Made by a program: the position numbers and the translations under genes. The notes under the pieces were generated by a model that saw only the letters and a program-made list of their open reading frames with translations, was not told the DNA's origin and did no database searches. Of a stretch of 64,000 nt of DNA, positions 44,091-52,803 are shown piece after piece. The stretch is taken from contig CAZHVS010000001.1 of NCBI GenBank assembly GCA_964536015.1, positions 248,001 to 312,000 on the forward strand. The letters run 5' to 3'. The stretch comes from CAZHVS01 sp964536015 (GTDB taxonomy: Bacteria > Bacteroidota > Ignavibacteria > Ignavibacteriales > Ignavibacteriaceae). Every line of letters begins with the position of its first letter. The first letter of the stretch is position 1.

Positions 44091-46427
44091 ATGAAAAGGC
44101 TAAATAATTTTTTTCTTATTTGTTTATTAATTACTGCAAGTTTACAATCACAAGAATTAAAACGTGAAGAGTTAATCGCTTCCTACATCTACAATTTCGC
44201 AAAAAATATTCACTGGCCAAATGAAGAGATGTTTGAAAAATTTAACATTGTAATTTTTGGTGATGATAAAAATGTCATCAGGGAAATGAATAAACTTGCA
44301 AGAATAAAAACATTAAAAGAAAAAGCAATTACTGTAACTTCTACAACTACTCTTACTGGGATTGATGATGCTCAAATTGTATTTTTATTGAAAGAATATG
44401 AAAACAAACTAACTTCTGTTTTTGATAGAATTGAAGGTAAAAATATTTTATTAATTACTGATAAATCAAAGGAAGTTAGATTAATAATGATTAACTTTTA
44501 TAATGCCGAAAACGGAACACTTCAATTTGAAATTAATAAAGCTAATATTATTAACCAGCAGTTGAGTTTGGATGCTGATATTGTTTTACTCGGTGGAAAT
44601 GAGATAGATATTGCTTCTCTATATAAAGAAGGGCAAAAAAGTCTAAGGGATTTACAAAAAAATATAGAACAACTTGAGAAAGTCACATCACTGCAAAAAA
44701 AATATATCCAACAGCAAAGAGATAGCGTTAGCAACCAGCGAATACGGATTAATGAACAATTGAAATTATTAGAGACACAATCTCAACTTCTAAAAGCTAA
44801 GGAAAAAGAGCTTGTAGGGATGAATGAAAAACTTCTTGAACAGCAAAAACAATTAAATAAAAATTCAGAATTACTTCAGGTAAAAGAAAACGACCTATTG
44901 AAACAGGTTCAAAATATTAAAAAACAAGAACTAAGACTTGACTCTTTGAATAATGAATTAAAAAAACAAACAGAAGAATTTAAAAGAGGAAATGAATACT
45001 TAAGGATATTGAATGATAAAATTATTTCACAGGAAAAAGTGCTAAAAGAAAAAGGAGCTCTCATTCGAACTCAACAATTTGTGCTCTTATTGGTAATGAT
45101 AATTTCATTTTTAACAATTCTTTTAGTCTTTTCAGTCTATAAAAGTTATAAAAATAAAAAAGCTTTGACAGAAAAGTTAGAAAATTTAGTCGAAGAACGT
45201 ACAAATGCACTTAAAATAACAAATGAAGAACTCATAGTTGAACTTGAAAAGCATAAGTTGACAGAAAATAAATTAAAACAAAGTGAAGAACAGTTTAGGT
45301 TAATATCGGAGAATGTAGCAGACATGATTGTAATGCTTGACCTTAATGGAAAAAGAATTTATTCCAATCCTTCCTACAAACCAATTTTGGGAGATACAAA
45401 AGCACTGGTAGGAACAGATTCATTGAAAGAAATTCATCCCGATGATAGAGAAAAAATTAAAAAAATATTTGAAGAAACAATTAAAACCGGAATAGGAAAA
45501 CGAGCTGAATATCGTTTAATTGGGTATGATGAGAGTATTCACTATATTGAATCACAAGGCAGTGTAATTAAAAATAATAAAGGCGAAATTACTAATGTTG
45601 TTGTAATCTCAAGAGATATCACTGAACGTAAGAAAATAGAAGAAGAACTTAAAATATATCGTGAAAACCTTGAAGAATTGGTAAAACAAAGAACCGCTGA
45701 ACTCATTATTGCAAAAGAAAAAGCAGAATCTGCAGACCGTTTGAAGTCAGCTTTTCTTGCCACAATGTCGCATGAATTAAGAACACCTTTAAATTCTATA
45801 ATTGGTTTCACTGGAATTTTAATGAAAGGTATAGCTGGTCCGCTAAATGAAGAACAAATGAAACAACTATCGATGGCTAAAGGAAGTGCGCAGCATTTAC
45901 TTGCTTTGATTAATGATGTGCTAGATATTTCTAAAATTGAAGCAGGCGAATTAGTAGTATCGATAAGACAATTTGAATTCAATAGATCAATTGAAAAAGT
46001 TTGTGATATTATAAAACCTTTAGCTGAGAAGAAAAATCTTGCATTGGTAATAAATGTTCCTTCAGTTCCCATTCAAATCAAATCGGATGAAAAACGAGTT
46101 GAACAAATACTTCTTAACCTACTTAACAATGCAGTTAAATTTACTGAGCATGGCTTTGTAAAAATTGACTCTCAATTAAGTGAAAACAAAATTATTACTA
46201 AAGTAATAGATACTGGAATGGGTATTAAAAAAGAAGATATGGATATTTTATTTAAACCATTCAGGCAAATTGATACGGGGCTGACGCGTATGCATGAGGG
46301 TACGGGACTTGGTTTGTCCATAAGTAAAAAACTTACAGAAAAACTTGGTGGTTCATTAACAGTTGAAAGCGAATTCGGAGTTGGAAGTACTTTTTCATTA
46401 ATTTTACCGATTGGGGAACAAAATTGA
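44091..46427 (+). CDS. histidine kinase with periplasmic YfiR (DUF4154) domain, coiled coil and PAS
   Basis: The 778-residue protein has a signal peptide (about 1-21), a YfiR/DUF4154-like domain in about 22-170 (Y-I-Y-N-F-A-K-N-I-H-W-P, then I-V-I-F-G-D-D and the late I-N-K-A-N-I-x-x-Q-x-L region), a coiled coil of about 150 residues (Q/K/L rich) and a membrane span at about 330-352. Inside follow a second coil, a PAS domain (about 400-515), phospho-acceptor H561 (T-M-S-H-E-L-R-T-P) and a HATPase domain (G-M-G-I-K, G-T-G-L-G-L-S). In Pseudomonas YfiR is a separate periplasmic repressor of a diguanylate cyclase; here it is fused to a kinase. The single receiver next door is a likely partner. 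Confidence 0.85.
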   Translation: MKRLNNFFLICLLITASLQSQELKREELIASYIYNFAKNIHWPNEEMFEKFNIVIFGDDKNVIREMNKLARIKTLKEKAITVTSTTTLTGIDDAQIVFLLKEYENKLTSVFDRIEGKNILLITDKSKEVRLIMINFYNAENGTLQFEINKANIINQQLSLDADIVLLGGNEIDIASLYKEGQKSLRDLQKNIEQLEKVTSLQKKYIQQQRDSVSNQRIRINEQLKLLETQSQLLKAKEKELVGMNEKLLEQQKQLNKNSELLQVKENDLLKQVQNIKKQELRLDSLNNELKKQTEEFKRGNEYLRILNDKIISQEKVLKEKGALIRTQQFVLLLVMIISFLTILLVFSVYKSYKNKKALTEKLENLVEERTNALKITNEELIVELEKHKLTENKLKQSEEQFRLISENVADMIVMLDLNGKRIYSNPSYKPILGDTKALVGTDSLKEIHPDDREKIKKIFEETIKTGIGKRAEYRLIGYDESIHYIESQGSVIKNNKGEITNVVVISRDITERKKIEEELKIYRENLEELVKQRTAELIIAKEKAESADRLKSAFLATMSHELRTPLNSIIGFTGILMKGIAGPLNEEQMKQLSMAKGSAQHLLALINDVLDISKIEAGELVVSIRQFEFNRSIEKVCDIIKPLAEKKNLALVINVPSVPIQIKSDEKRVEQILLNLLNNAVKFTEHGFVKIDSQLSENKIITKVIDTGMGIKKEDMDILFKPFRQIDTGLTRMHEGTGLGLSISKKLTEKLGGSLTVESEFGVGSTFSLILPIGEQN

Positions 46428-46464
46428 ATTTTTATAAACAGTTAAATACTAAACAGGAAAAATT

Positions 46465-46836
46465 ATGAATAAAAAAGTTCTTATAATTGAAGACAATGTC
46501 CAGAATATGTATATGTTAAAGTTTTTACTAGAAAGTGAAAACTATAAAGTATTACAATCATTCAATGGAGCCGATGGAATTAAATCAGCAATAACTGAAA
46601 AACCTGATATAATATTACTTGACATTCAGTTGCCTGAAATGGATGGATATACTGTTGCAAAGAAAATCAGGGCAAATGAAAATTTAAAAAATGTTCCAAT
46701 TATCGCAGTTACTTCATATGCAATGCCTGGTGATAAAGAAAAAGCAATTGAAGCTGGAGCGACAGGTTATATTGAAAAACCGATTGATCCTGAAACATTT
46801 ATTACGCAAATGATATCATTTCTTCCTTCTCATTAA
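46465..46836 (+). CDS. single-domain response regulator
   Basis: The 123-residue protein is a lone receiver: acidic pair E9/D10, phospho-acceptor D53 (L-L-D-I-Q-L-P-E-M-D-G), conserved T in A-V-T-S-Y-A and K in I-E-K-P. It resembles DivK-like receivers. It lies 37 bases after the YfiR kinase and probably relays phosphate between the kinases of this block. No output domain. Confidence 0.95.
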   Translation: MNKKVLIIEDNVQNMYMLKFLLESENYKVLQSFNGADGIKSAITEKPDIILLDIQLPEMDGYTVAKKIRANENLKNVPIIAVTSYAMPGDKEKAIEAGATGYIEKPIDPETFITQMISFLPSH

Positions 46837-46856
46837 CTAATACAAGGATAATAATT

Positions 46857-48158
46857 ATGAAAATTCTAATTGTTGACGATAAAACAGAAAATTTATATAT
46901 GCTTGAAGCTTTATTGAAAGCTTCCTATTATAAAGTTATAAGCGCTAAAAATGGAGCAGAAGCATTAGGACTTGCACACGAAAATCCTCCCGATTTAATT
47001 ATTTCCGATATACTTATGCCTTTGATGGATGGGTTTACTCTTTGCCGAAAAGTAAAGACAGATGAAAAGTTAAAACATATTCCTTTTATTTTTTACACAG
47101 CAACATATATGGATCCAAAAGAATAAGAATATGCTTTGAAACTAGGAGCTGATAGATTCATACTAAAACCTCAGGAACCTGATGTTTTTTTGGATATAAT
47201 TAAAGGTCTTTTAGATGAAGTTAAATCTAAAAAAATATCTCTAAACGAGCCCGTAGATGTACCTGAGACTGTCATTCTTAAAGAATATAATGAGGTTCTT
47301 ATTCGTAAGCTTGAAGATAAAATGCGGCAGACACTTGAGAATGAAGAAAAACTTACCAGATATGTTAAACAACTTGAAGAAGAAATTAAAGAACGTCAAA
47401 GAGCAGAAGAAGAAATTAAAAAGCTAAATCAGGATTTAGAAGAGAGAGTAAGTACGAGGACAAATCAGTTACAGGTTATTAATAAAGAACTTGAAGCGTT
47501 CACTTATTCAGTTTCTCATGATCTGCGTGCTCCTTTAAGAGCAATTTCTGGTTTTTCCTCTCAATTGCTTGAGTGTTATAATTCGAACCTTGACGATGAA
47601 GGCAAAGACTTATTGAAGTCAATAATTAATAATGCAAAAAAAATGGCCAAGTTAATAGATGATTTACTCGAGTTTTCCAGATTAGGCAAAAAAGAAATAA
47701 GAAAAAATAAAATTGATATGAAACTTCTTTTCTCACAAACTTTTAATGAATTAATTCAATATGCTTCACACAAAAAAGTTAAGTTTAATTTATTAGAATT
47801 ACCATTAGCTTTTGGAGATTTTTCGCTAATGAAACAGGTTGTAACTAATTTACTTTCAAATGCACTAAAATTTTCCGGCAAAAATGAAGAAATTGAAATT
47901 ACAGTTACTGGAATGATAAAAGAAAAGGAAGTAGTGTTTTCAATTTCAGATAATGGAGTAGGATTTGACCTTCGCTATTCTAATAAGTTGTTTAACGTGT
48001 TTCAACGGTTGCATGGACAGGAGGAATTTGAAGGGACTGGTGTAGGACTTGCCATTGTACATCGTATAATTGATAAGCACGAAGGAAGAGTATGGGCTGA
48101 AGCTGAGTTAAATAAAGGAGCAACATTTTATTTTTCATTGCCATTAATTAAAGAATAA
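46857..48158 (+). pseudogene. receiver-histidine kinase hybrid interrupted by an in-frame TAA
   Basis: The frame opened by the ATG at 46857 encodes a receiver (D7/D8, phospho-acceptor D51), but stops at TAA 47124-47126 after 89 codons. The same frame continues at once with E-Y-A-L-K-L-G-A-D-R-F-I-L-K-P, exactly the missing last helix/strand and lysine of the receiver, then a coiled coil, an H-D-L-R-A-P kinase acceptor (H at codon 221) and a HATPase domain ending at 48158. One base change (GAA to TAA) explains the break. It could be a real nonsense mutation, a sequencing error, or read-through. Neighbours before and behind are intact, so the loss is local. Confidence 0.85.
47136..48158 (+). 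CDS. histidine-kinase fragment downstream of the internal stop
   Basis: If the stop is real, the longest remaining product (340 residues) starts at TTG 47136, with no ribosome site, and contains the coiled coil, the dimerisation domain with phospho-acceptor in S-V-S-H-D-L-R-A-P-L-R, and the HATPase domain (N-L-L-S-N-A-L-K-F, D-N-G-V-G-F, G-T-G-V-G-L-A-I). This phytochrome-type kinase core appears intact, so a shorter active kinase made by re-initiation is possible. It lacks a membrane span and sensor domain of its own. Confidence 0.6.
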   Translation: MKLGADRFILKPQEPDVFLDIIKGLLDEVKSKKISLNEPVDVPETVILKEYNEVLIRKLEDKMRQTLENEEKLTRYVKQLEEEIKERQRAEEEIKKLNQDLEERVSTRTNQLQVINKELEAFTYSVSHDLRAPLRAISGFSSQLLECYNSNLDDEGKDLLKSIINNAKKMAKLIDDLLEFSRLGKKEIRKNKIDMKLLFSQTFNELIQYASHKKVKFNLLELPLAFGDFSLMKQVVTNLLSNALKFSGKNEEIEITVTGMIKEKEVVFSISDNGVGFDLRYSNKLFNVFQRLHGQEEFEGTGVGLAIVHRIIDKHEGRVWAEAELNKGATFYFSLPLIKE

Positions 48159-48196
48159 TTTTTAGTTAGCTTATAATTGAATCTAAAGGAGAAGTT

Positions 48197-51100
48197 ATGA
48201 AAGAGAGTCTGAAAATTTTAATGGTTGAAGATAATCCTAACGATGCCAGACTAATAGCAATTGAACTTGGCAGAAATTATGAATTGACGATTCACCGTGT
48301 GGAAACAGAAGAAAATTTTATAAAAGAATTAAATTCATTTAATCCTGATATAATTCTTTCGGACTATACTTTGCCGAACTTTGATGGAATGAGAGCACTA
48401 AATTTAGCTCAACATATAAATACATTAGTTCCTTTCATTCTGATAACTGGTTCTATAAATGAAGAGACAGCGGTAGCAGTAATGAAAGCTGGTGCTGATG
48501 ATTATATTATTAAAGAAAATCTTCACCGTTTAAATACATCTGTTGATTCTGCCATACAAAAGAAAAAAGCATTAAAAGAAAAATTATATGCAGAAATAGC
48601 ATTAAAAGAAGCTGAGGAACGGTTTAGAGGTATCTTTGAAAATACGGTTATTGGTATTTACAGAACATCGGTAGACGGAAAAATCTTATTAGCTAACCCT
48701 GCTTTAATAAAAATGCTTGGTTATAATTCTTTTGAAGAACTTGCATTAAGAAATCTTGAAAAAAATGGGTTCGATATTAATTACCCGCGTGAATCATTCA
48801 AGACACAAATGGAAAAAAGCGGAGAGTTTATTGGTATTCAATCTGCTTGGAAAAAAGCAGATGGGACTTTAATTTATGTCCGTGAAAGTGCACGTGCAAT
48901 CAAGAATGAAAATGGTGAAACTTTATATTACGAGGGAGTGGTAGAAGATGTAACTCAACAAAGAATAGCAGAAGCAGAATTGCAGAAAGCAGAATCAAAA
49001 TATAAAATATTATTTATGAATTCTAACGATGCTATTTTTATAATGGATGGTGATTCTTTTATTGAATGTAATCCTAAAGCTGGTACTATGTTCCGTTGCT
49101 CGCCTGAAGATTTGATAACGCGCAAACCTTGGGAAATATCTCCTAAATACCAAAGTGATGGAGAAGAATCAATTAAAAAATCAGAAACAATTCTTTCTGC
49201 TGCTATGTCAGGAATTCCTCAATGTTTTGAATGGCAGCATAAAAGATGTGATGGGACTATTTTTGAAACAGAAATAAGTTTAAACTTATTTGAAATAGAT
49301 AACAAAAAATTACTTCAGGCAATGGTGAGGGATATTAGTGATCGAAAACGAGCAGAACAAGAATTAATTAAATCTGAAAGCATGTTTCGGTCGGTATGGG
49401 AAAACTCATTTGATGGAATGAGGCTTGTAAATGAAAACGGAATAAATGTTTTGGTGAATAAAGCATTTTGCAATATTGTGGGACTTACACAAGAAGAGTT
49501 GATTGGGAAACCGTTATCAATTATTTATTCAGAAGATGAAAAAGAGAGAGTTCAAAATAAATTTTTAGAACGAGTTAAGGATGATATTATCGATCCTTTC
49601 TTTGAAAGGGAAATTATTCTTCACAATGGAAAAAAATTATGGTTAGAAATCTCCAATTCCTTTGTTGTTAAAGGGGAATCGAAACTAATTTTGAGTATAA
49701 TACGCGATGTTACATTAAGAAAAAATTCTGAATTAGAATTAAGAGATAGCGAGGCAAGGTTCAGAAATATTTTTAATTCTGCAAATGAGGGTATATGTGT
49801 ATCCGATGAATCTGAAAACATTACTTCCGCTAATCAAAAATTTCTTGATATGCTGGGCTATTCGTTAGAAGAATTAGTTGGTAAAAACTTCATAGAACTT
49901 GTATTCAGGGAAGATCTTCAGGATTACTCATTTAGACAAGCCACACGAAAAAACTATAAAAGAGAAACATATGAAAGAAGATTGGTTAAAAAAGATGGAT
50001 CTGTAATATGGTGTTTTGTTTCAGCTTCACCCATAACTAATAATAATGATTACAAAGGTTCTTTCGGAATGTTCATTGACATCACAGAAAATAAAAGAAT
50101 GATTCAAGAACTTATTGCGGCAAAAGATAAAGCTGAGGAAATGAGCAGGTTGAAATCAAATTTTCTCGCAAATATGAGTCACGAATTAAGGACTCCTTTG
50201 ATAGGAATATTGGGATATGCTGAAATTATTAAAGATGAATCAACAGATGCAGAAGCAGCCAGTATGGCAAAGGTTATCTTTAATAGCGGTAACAGGCTGC
50301 TTGAGACAGTAAATCTGATTCTGGATTTATCCAGAGTTGAAGCTGGAAAGTTAGAAATTAAAAAACAAGTAGTTGATGTTGTTTCGAGTATTGATGAAGT
50401 TATCGAATCTTTTCAGGCAGCAGCAAAATTAAAAAATTTGTATTTGAAAAAAACTTGTAGTTATAAGGAAATATTATTCAAATCCGATAAGATGATTTTA
50501 AAACAAATAATAAATAATCTGGTAAATAATGCAATTAAATTTACTTTTAATGGTGGTGTTAATATTGATTTATCTAAAATAGAAAATAACCAGCAGGAGA
50601 TGATTGTAATTAAAGTCACTGATACAGGAATCGGTATACCAGAAGAGAAACAAAAATTAATATGGGAAGAATTCCGACAAGTAAGTGAGGGAATAAGTCG
50701 TAACTTTGAAGGTTCTGGTCTTGGACTTACTATTACGAAGCGATTTGTTGAAAAATTAGGAGGAACTATTTCTGTTTATAGTCAAAGCGGTGCCGGTTCT
50801 ACGTTTACATTAAATTTTCCTGTTGAGAAAATCAAATCGGATGAGCTTGGATATAATAATGTTAATATTAATGGTGAAAATTTATCAACCCCTGAACATG
50901 GCCACTTGAAAAAATCTTTACTTATTGTTGAAGATGATGATATGAGTATTTTATTATTCAAAAAGTATCTGAAAGACTTTTATAATTTAGATATTGCAAA
51001 AGACGGACAGACAGCCATTGATAAAGCAAAAGTAAAAATCTATGATGGAATATTAATGGATATTAATCTTACTCGTGGATTTAGCGGAGTTGATACCACA

Positions 51101-51274
51101 AAAAAAATAAGACAAATTGCCGGTTATGAAAACATTCCGATTGCCGCCGTTACTGCATATGCAATGGTTGGTGATAAAGAAGAATTCTTAGCCGCAGGAT
51201 GTTCTCATTATATTTCAAAACCTTTTACAAAAAAAATATTTATGGACTTCATTACAAAAATGATGCAGGAATAA
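48197..51274 (+). CDS. hybrid sensor kinase: receiver, four PAS, histidine kinase, receiver
   Basis: The 1025-residue soluble protein has an N-terminal receiver (E11/D12, D56 in L-S-D-Y-T-L-P), four PAS domains (starting near 140, 265, 390 and 515 with repeated E-x-x-F/Y-R/K-x-I/L-F pattern), phospho-acceptor H662 (N-M-S-H-E-L-R-T-P), a HATPase domain (N-L-V-N-N-A-I-K-F; G-S-G-L-G-L) and a C-terminal receiver with D955. There is no membrane span, so it senses cytoplasmic cues or receives phosphate from upstream members. AAGGAG precedes the ATG. It is the last member of the phosphorelay block and has no DNA-binding output. Confidence 0.93.
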   Translation: MKESLKILMVEDNPNDARLIAIELGRNYELTIHRVETEENFIKELNSFNPDIILSDYTLPNFDGMRALNLAQHINTLVPFILITGSINEETAVAVMKAGADDYIIKENLHRLNTSVDSAIQKKKALKEKLYAEIALKEAEERFRGIFENTVIGIYRTSVDGKILLANPALIKMLGYNSFEELALRNLEKNGFDINYPRESFKTQMEKSGEFIGIQSAWKKADGTLIYVRESARAIKNENGETLYYEGVVEDVTQQRIAEAELQKAESKYKILFMNSNDAIFIMDGDSFIECNPKAGTMFRCSPEDLITRKPWEISPKYQSDGEESIKKSETILSAAMSGIPQCFEWQHKRCDGTIFETEISLNLFEIDNKKLLQAMVRDISDRKRAEQELIKSESMFRSVWENSFDGMRLVNENGINVLVNKAFCNIVGLTQEELIGKPLSIIYSEDEKERVQNKFLERVKDDIIDPFFEREIILHNGKKLWLEISNSFVVKGESKLILSIIRDVTLRKNSELELRDSEARFRNIFNSANEGICVSDESENITSANQKFLDMLGYSLEELVGKNFIELVFREDLQDYSFRQATRKNYKRETYERRLVKKDGSVIWCFVSASPITNNNDYKGSFGMFIDITENKRMIQELIAAKDKAEEMSRLKSNFLANMSHELRTPLIGILGYAEIIKDESTDAEAASMAKVIFNSGNRLLETVNLILDLSRVEAGKLEIKKQVVDVVSSIDEVIESFQAAAKLKNLYLKKTCSYKEILFKSDKMILKQIINNLVNNAIKFTFNGGVNIDLSKIENNQQEMIVIKVTDTGIGIPEEKQKLIWEEFRQVSEGISRNFEGSGLGLTITKRFVEKLGGTISVYSQSGAGSTFTLNFPVEKIKSDELGYNNVNINGENLSTPEHGHLKKSLLIVEDDDMSILLFKKYLKDFYNLDIAKDGQTAIDKAKVKIYDGILMDINLTRGFSGVDTTKKIRQIAGYENIPIAAVTAYAMVGDKEEFLAAGCSHYISKPFTKKIFMDFITKMMQE

Positions 51275-51535
51275 ATTGGTTTAACTTTCTTAATTGTCGA
51301 AAAAATAGAAGAAATCTTAATCTCAAATATTATCGTTAACTTTTGTAATTCAAGTGAATTTAATTAATTTATAATTAATGAATGTTCAAATTATTCTGGA
51401 GATGCTGTAGTTGTCTTTTAACTTCATAAATAATCATACATTTCTTCTTTTATTTGGTAATAAGTTTTTATTATCAGGAAAACTCTCTTTAAATTTTAAC
51501 AAAATACATTTCCATATTATTTGTTGAGGAGTGCC

Positions 51536-52106
51536 ATGAAATATAAGATTACTCTTATCCTATTCGCTTTTTTAACAACATTATCTTTTGCCGATACCTG
51601 GTATAGACCTGGAAATCTTAATATTAATTGGTCTGTTGCAAACAGCTGGCAGTATTCTACTGATGGGGGTTCTAACTGGTATTCAACTAGTACTATTCCT
51701 AATAATACAAACTCAGATAGAATAATTATATACAATGGTTGTACTGTTGAAATTACTACGAGTTTAAATGCAGATCAAATTGTAGTTGAATCAGGTGGAA
51801 AATTATCCTTAAATAATACTAGTGCAGTTTTGACTCTTGAAAATGGAACAGGAACAGATTTGACTCTATATGGGACATTGAGATTTTGTAAGGGAAGAAT
51901 TAATAATAATGGTGAAATATTTGTTAATACCGGTGGGGTTATAAGATTTGATAGTAGTGATACAAAAACTTTAGCAGGAGGAACAGTAAATAACTCAGGA
52001 ACTCTAATATGGACTTCAGGTGAATTAGCGTTGCAATATGGATGCACATTAAATAATCAGGCAGGTGGTTTGTTTGATGTACAATTTGATGGAAGCATAA
52101 CATCAT
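51536..52106 (+). CDS. 5' part of a large secreted beta-repeat protein, cut by the assembly gap
   Basis: I use the ATG at 51536, with GAGGAG at 51526-51531, rather than the in-frame TTG 15 bases earlier. The product begins K-Y-K-I-T, then a signal peptide ending S-F-A-D-T-W, followed by G-x-W-S-V-A-N-S-W-type and short N-x-G/L-x-N beta-helix-like repeats up to the gap. The frame at the last known base is continuous with the frame of the sequence after the gap if the shared 55 bases are merged. The two parts are one gene. Secreted, probably surface-attached beta-solenoid; function unknown. Confidence 0.8.
52052..52106 (+). repeat. partial copy of the 597-bp tandem repeat, ending at the gap
   Basis: These 55 bases are identical to 52207-52261 and to 52804-52858. 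They end exactly where the N run begins. The bases just before them differ from those before the later copy, so the repeat boundary used by the assembler is visible here. Confidence 0.9.
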
Positions 52107-52206
52107 NNNNNNNNNNNNNNNNNNNNNNNNNNNNNNNNNNNNNNNNNNNNNNNNNNNNNNNNNNNNNNNNNNNNNNNNNNNNNNNNNNNNNNNNNNNNNN
52201 NNNNNN
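52107..52206. other. 100-N scaffold gap
   Basis: Exactly 100 N inside a repeat gene, which looks like a placeholder and not a measured length: as drawn, it would shift the reading frame (155 bases between identical points). A direct merge of the shared 55 bases, or an insertion of 542 + 597n bases, would keep frame. Confidence 0.98.
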
Positions 52207-52803
52207 AATAATCAGGCAGGTGGTTTGTTTGATGTACAATTTGATGGAAGCATAACATCATATTCAACCGCAGGTACAATAAACAATTTTGGAACATTCA
52301 GAAAGAGTGGAGGAAGTGGAACATTATCACACTCAGCAATATTGAACAATACAGGTTTACTGGAGATACAAAATGGAAAAATAATATTGTATCATTCTGG
52401 AAACATAGGCAGCAATGTATCAATAAGTAGTGGATGTACATTGGAATTCAGAGGAAATTATACAATAAATGAAACAATAAACTTAACAGGTAATGGCACA
52501 ATAAATATACCTGATCAAACAGTAACAATAAGCGGTACAAGTACAGGCGTAGTAATACCGACGACAATATTGTTAACGATGAGTGGAGGGCAAATAAATG
52601 GCACAGGCAAGTTAACAATAAATGGAACAATGAACTGGACTGGTGGAGTAATAGCTGATGTAGGAATAAGAATAATATCAAATGGAGCAACATTAAATTT
52701 ATTAGGAAGTGGAGCAAAATTATTTTATAATGGTACATTGAATAACTATGGAACAATCAACTGGAGTGCAGGAGATTTAGGGCTGCAATATGGATGTACG
52801 TTT
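52207..52803 (+). repeat. 597-bp tandem repeat, copy A
   Basis: Copy A and copy B are identical for their first 353 bases (52207-52559 against 52804-53156) and then diverge while keeping length. The unit encodes exactly 199 residues. Confidence 0.95.

Noticed and set aside
46857..48158. Alternative genetic code or programmed stop read-through as the general rule
   Set aside because: No other in-frame TAA is seen in the many intact genes of the window, so a general recoding of TAA is not supported; a local event is simpler.
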